Assembly (NCBI GenBank): GCA_028709385.1
Contig: JAQVXD010000012.1
Coordinates: 1 to 61,546, forward strand
Reading direction: 5' to 3'
DNA length: 61,546 bases
Source of the DNA: Fermentimonas sp.
GTDB lineage: Bacteria; Bacteroidota; Bacteroidia; Bacteroidales; Dysgonomonadaceae
The notes under the pieces are model-generated. The model had not been told where the DNA came from, searched no databases, and was given only the letters and a program-made list of their open reading frames with translations. Each line of letters starts with the position of its first letter. The stretch's first letter is position 1. The position numbers and the translations under genes were made by a program. Shown here piece by piece: positions 61,283-61,546 of this stretch.

Positions 61283-61546
61283 GTATATCAGTCTGGCTTT
61301 GTTCATAATCAGTTTATATTTTCTTTTTATTTAGTTTATATCCAGCATATTTTTGGCATATATTTTTATAAGCCGGATATATACCGGATATATACCGGAT
61401 ATAAGCCGGTAATAAGCGGGAACAGGACGATACATAGTGGAAAGTGGCATGAATGCTTGCGTTATACAGTATTCTCTGCTCTGAAACTAATAATGAAATG
61501 TTGTGAATTGCTTTCATATTCGGTACCTTTGGTAATAGACAACAAC
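61283..61546. other. Gene-free end of the window with an 11-bp repeat array
   Basis: No credible ORF. Apart from the array at 61368-61420, the region is AT-rich. A TAnnTTTG-like box may lie near the end (TACCTTTG, 61524-61531), pointing right, which suggests a gene just outside the window. Confidence 0.5.
61368..61420. repeat. Degenerate 11-bp tandem array (copy 2)
   Basis: Five units of ATATAAGCCGG type. CCGG begins at 61373, 61384, 61395 and 61406, with a degenerate CGGG at 61417: an exact 11-bp period. The second and third units carry ATACCGG in place of AAGCCGG. Positions 61395-61413 are identical to 31570-31588. Confidence 0.82.

Overview
The window is ordinary chromosomal DNA of a low-GC Bacteroidota, most likely order Bacteroidales. 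The basis is the repeated TAnnTTTG -7 promoter boxes, the near absence of Shine-Dalgarno sequences, a gldE/ssb/HU/rng neighbourhood, a B-type succinate dehydrogenase/fumarate reductase, PorT-type outer-membrane barrels, DUF4252 proteins and LpxK (Gram-negative envelope). A Dysgonomonadaceae-like genus is a guess from protein flavour only. I see no phage, transposase, integrase, plasmid or CRISPR signature. Most genes are housekeeping genes in short operons.

Layout. 1-2.9 kb: rplM-rpsI, then rpsB-tsf behind a structured leader. 2.9-10.8 kb: phosphopantetheinyl transferase, gldE and ssb (minus strand), HU with a 30-residue basic ribosomal-type microprotein, rng, priA and an outer-membrane barrel. 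11-14.4 kb: sdhCAB. 14.7-17.6 kb: trpS and two acetyltransferase-fold genes. 17.6-24.1 kb: corA and rsmA diverge from a run of a flippase-like membrane protein, pepD, a flavodoxin, a small membrane protein and a subtilase. 24.1-26.1 kb: a DUF4252/ECF sigma/anti-sigma-like/DUF4252 cassette. 26.2-29.4 kb: xseAB, ispD, an Lrp regulator and divergent tRNA-Pro/tRNA-Gly. 29.6-33 kb: Ntn-type amide hydrolase, HExxH membrane protein, SMUG2-like glycosylase, dodecin and tRNA-Phe. 33-37.9 kb: sppA-lpxK-pnp-thiL (minus). 38.1-40.7 kb: a second ECF sigma cassette with a membrane-anchored protein that ends like a beta-barrel. 40.8-48.4 kb: Yip1-like protein, smpB, transporter-like gate protein, metH, threonine aldolase, DUF5698. 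48.4-54.8 kb (minus): mazG, dsbD, a cysteine desulfidase-like gene, katA and a Fur/PerR regulator. 55-59.5 kb: dnaB, a LysM-receptor protein and its barrel partner. 59.5-61.2 kb: an ArsR-DUF6132-thioredoxin-DUF302 cassette.

The least ordinary signals are: the 30-residue gene with a rare AGGAG; two degenerate arrays with an exact 11-bp period 30 kb apart; a perfect palindrome on the -33 element of the dodecin promoter; mutually overlapping divergent promoters between rsmA and its neighbour; a Fur-family repressor with no cysteine beside catalase; a terminator directly in front of thiL; the two ECF cassettes; and the terminal redox cassette. None is a proven new system. All functions are from motifs read by eye; no database search was run.
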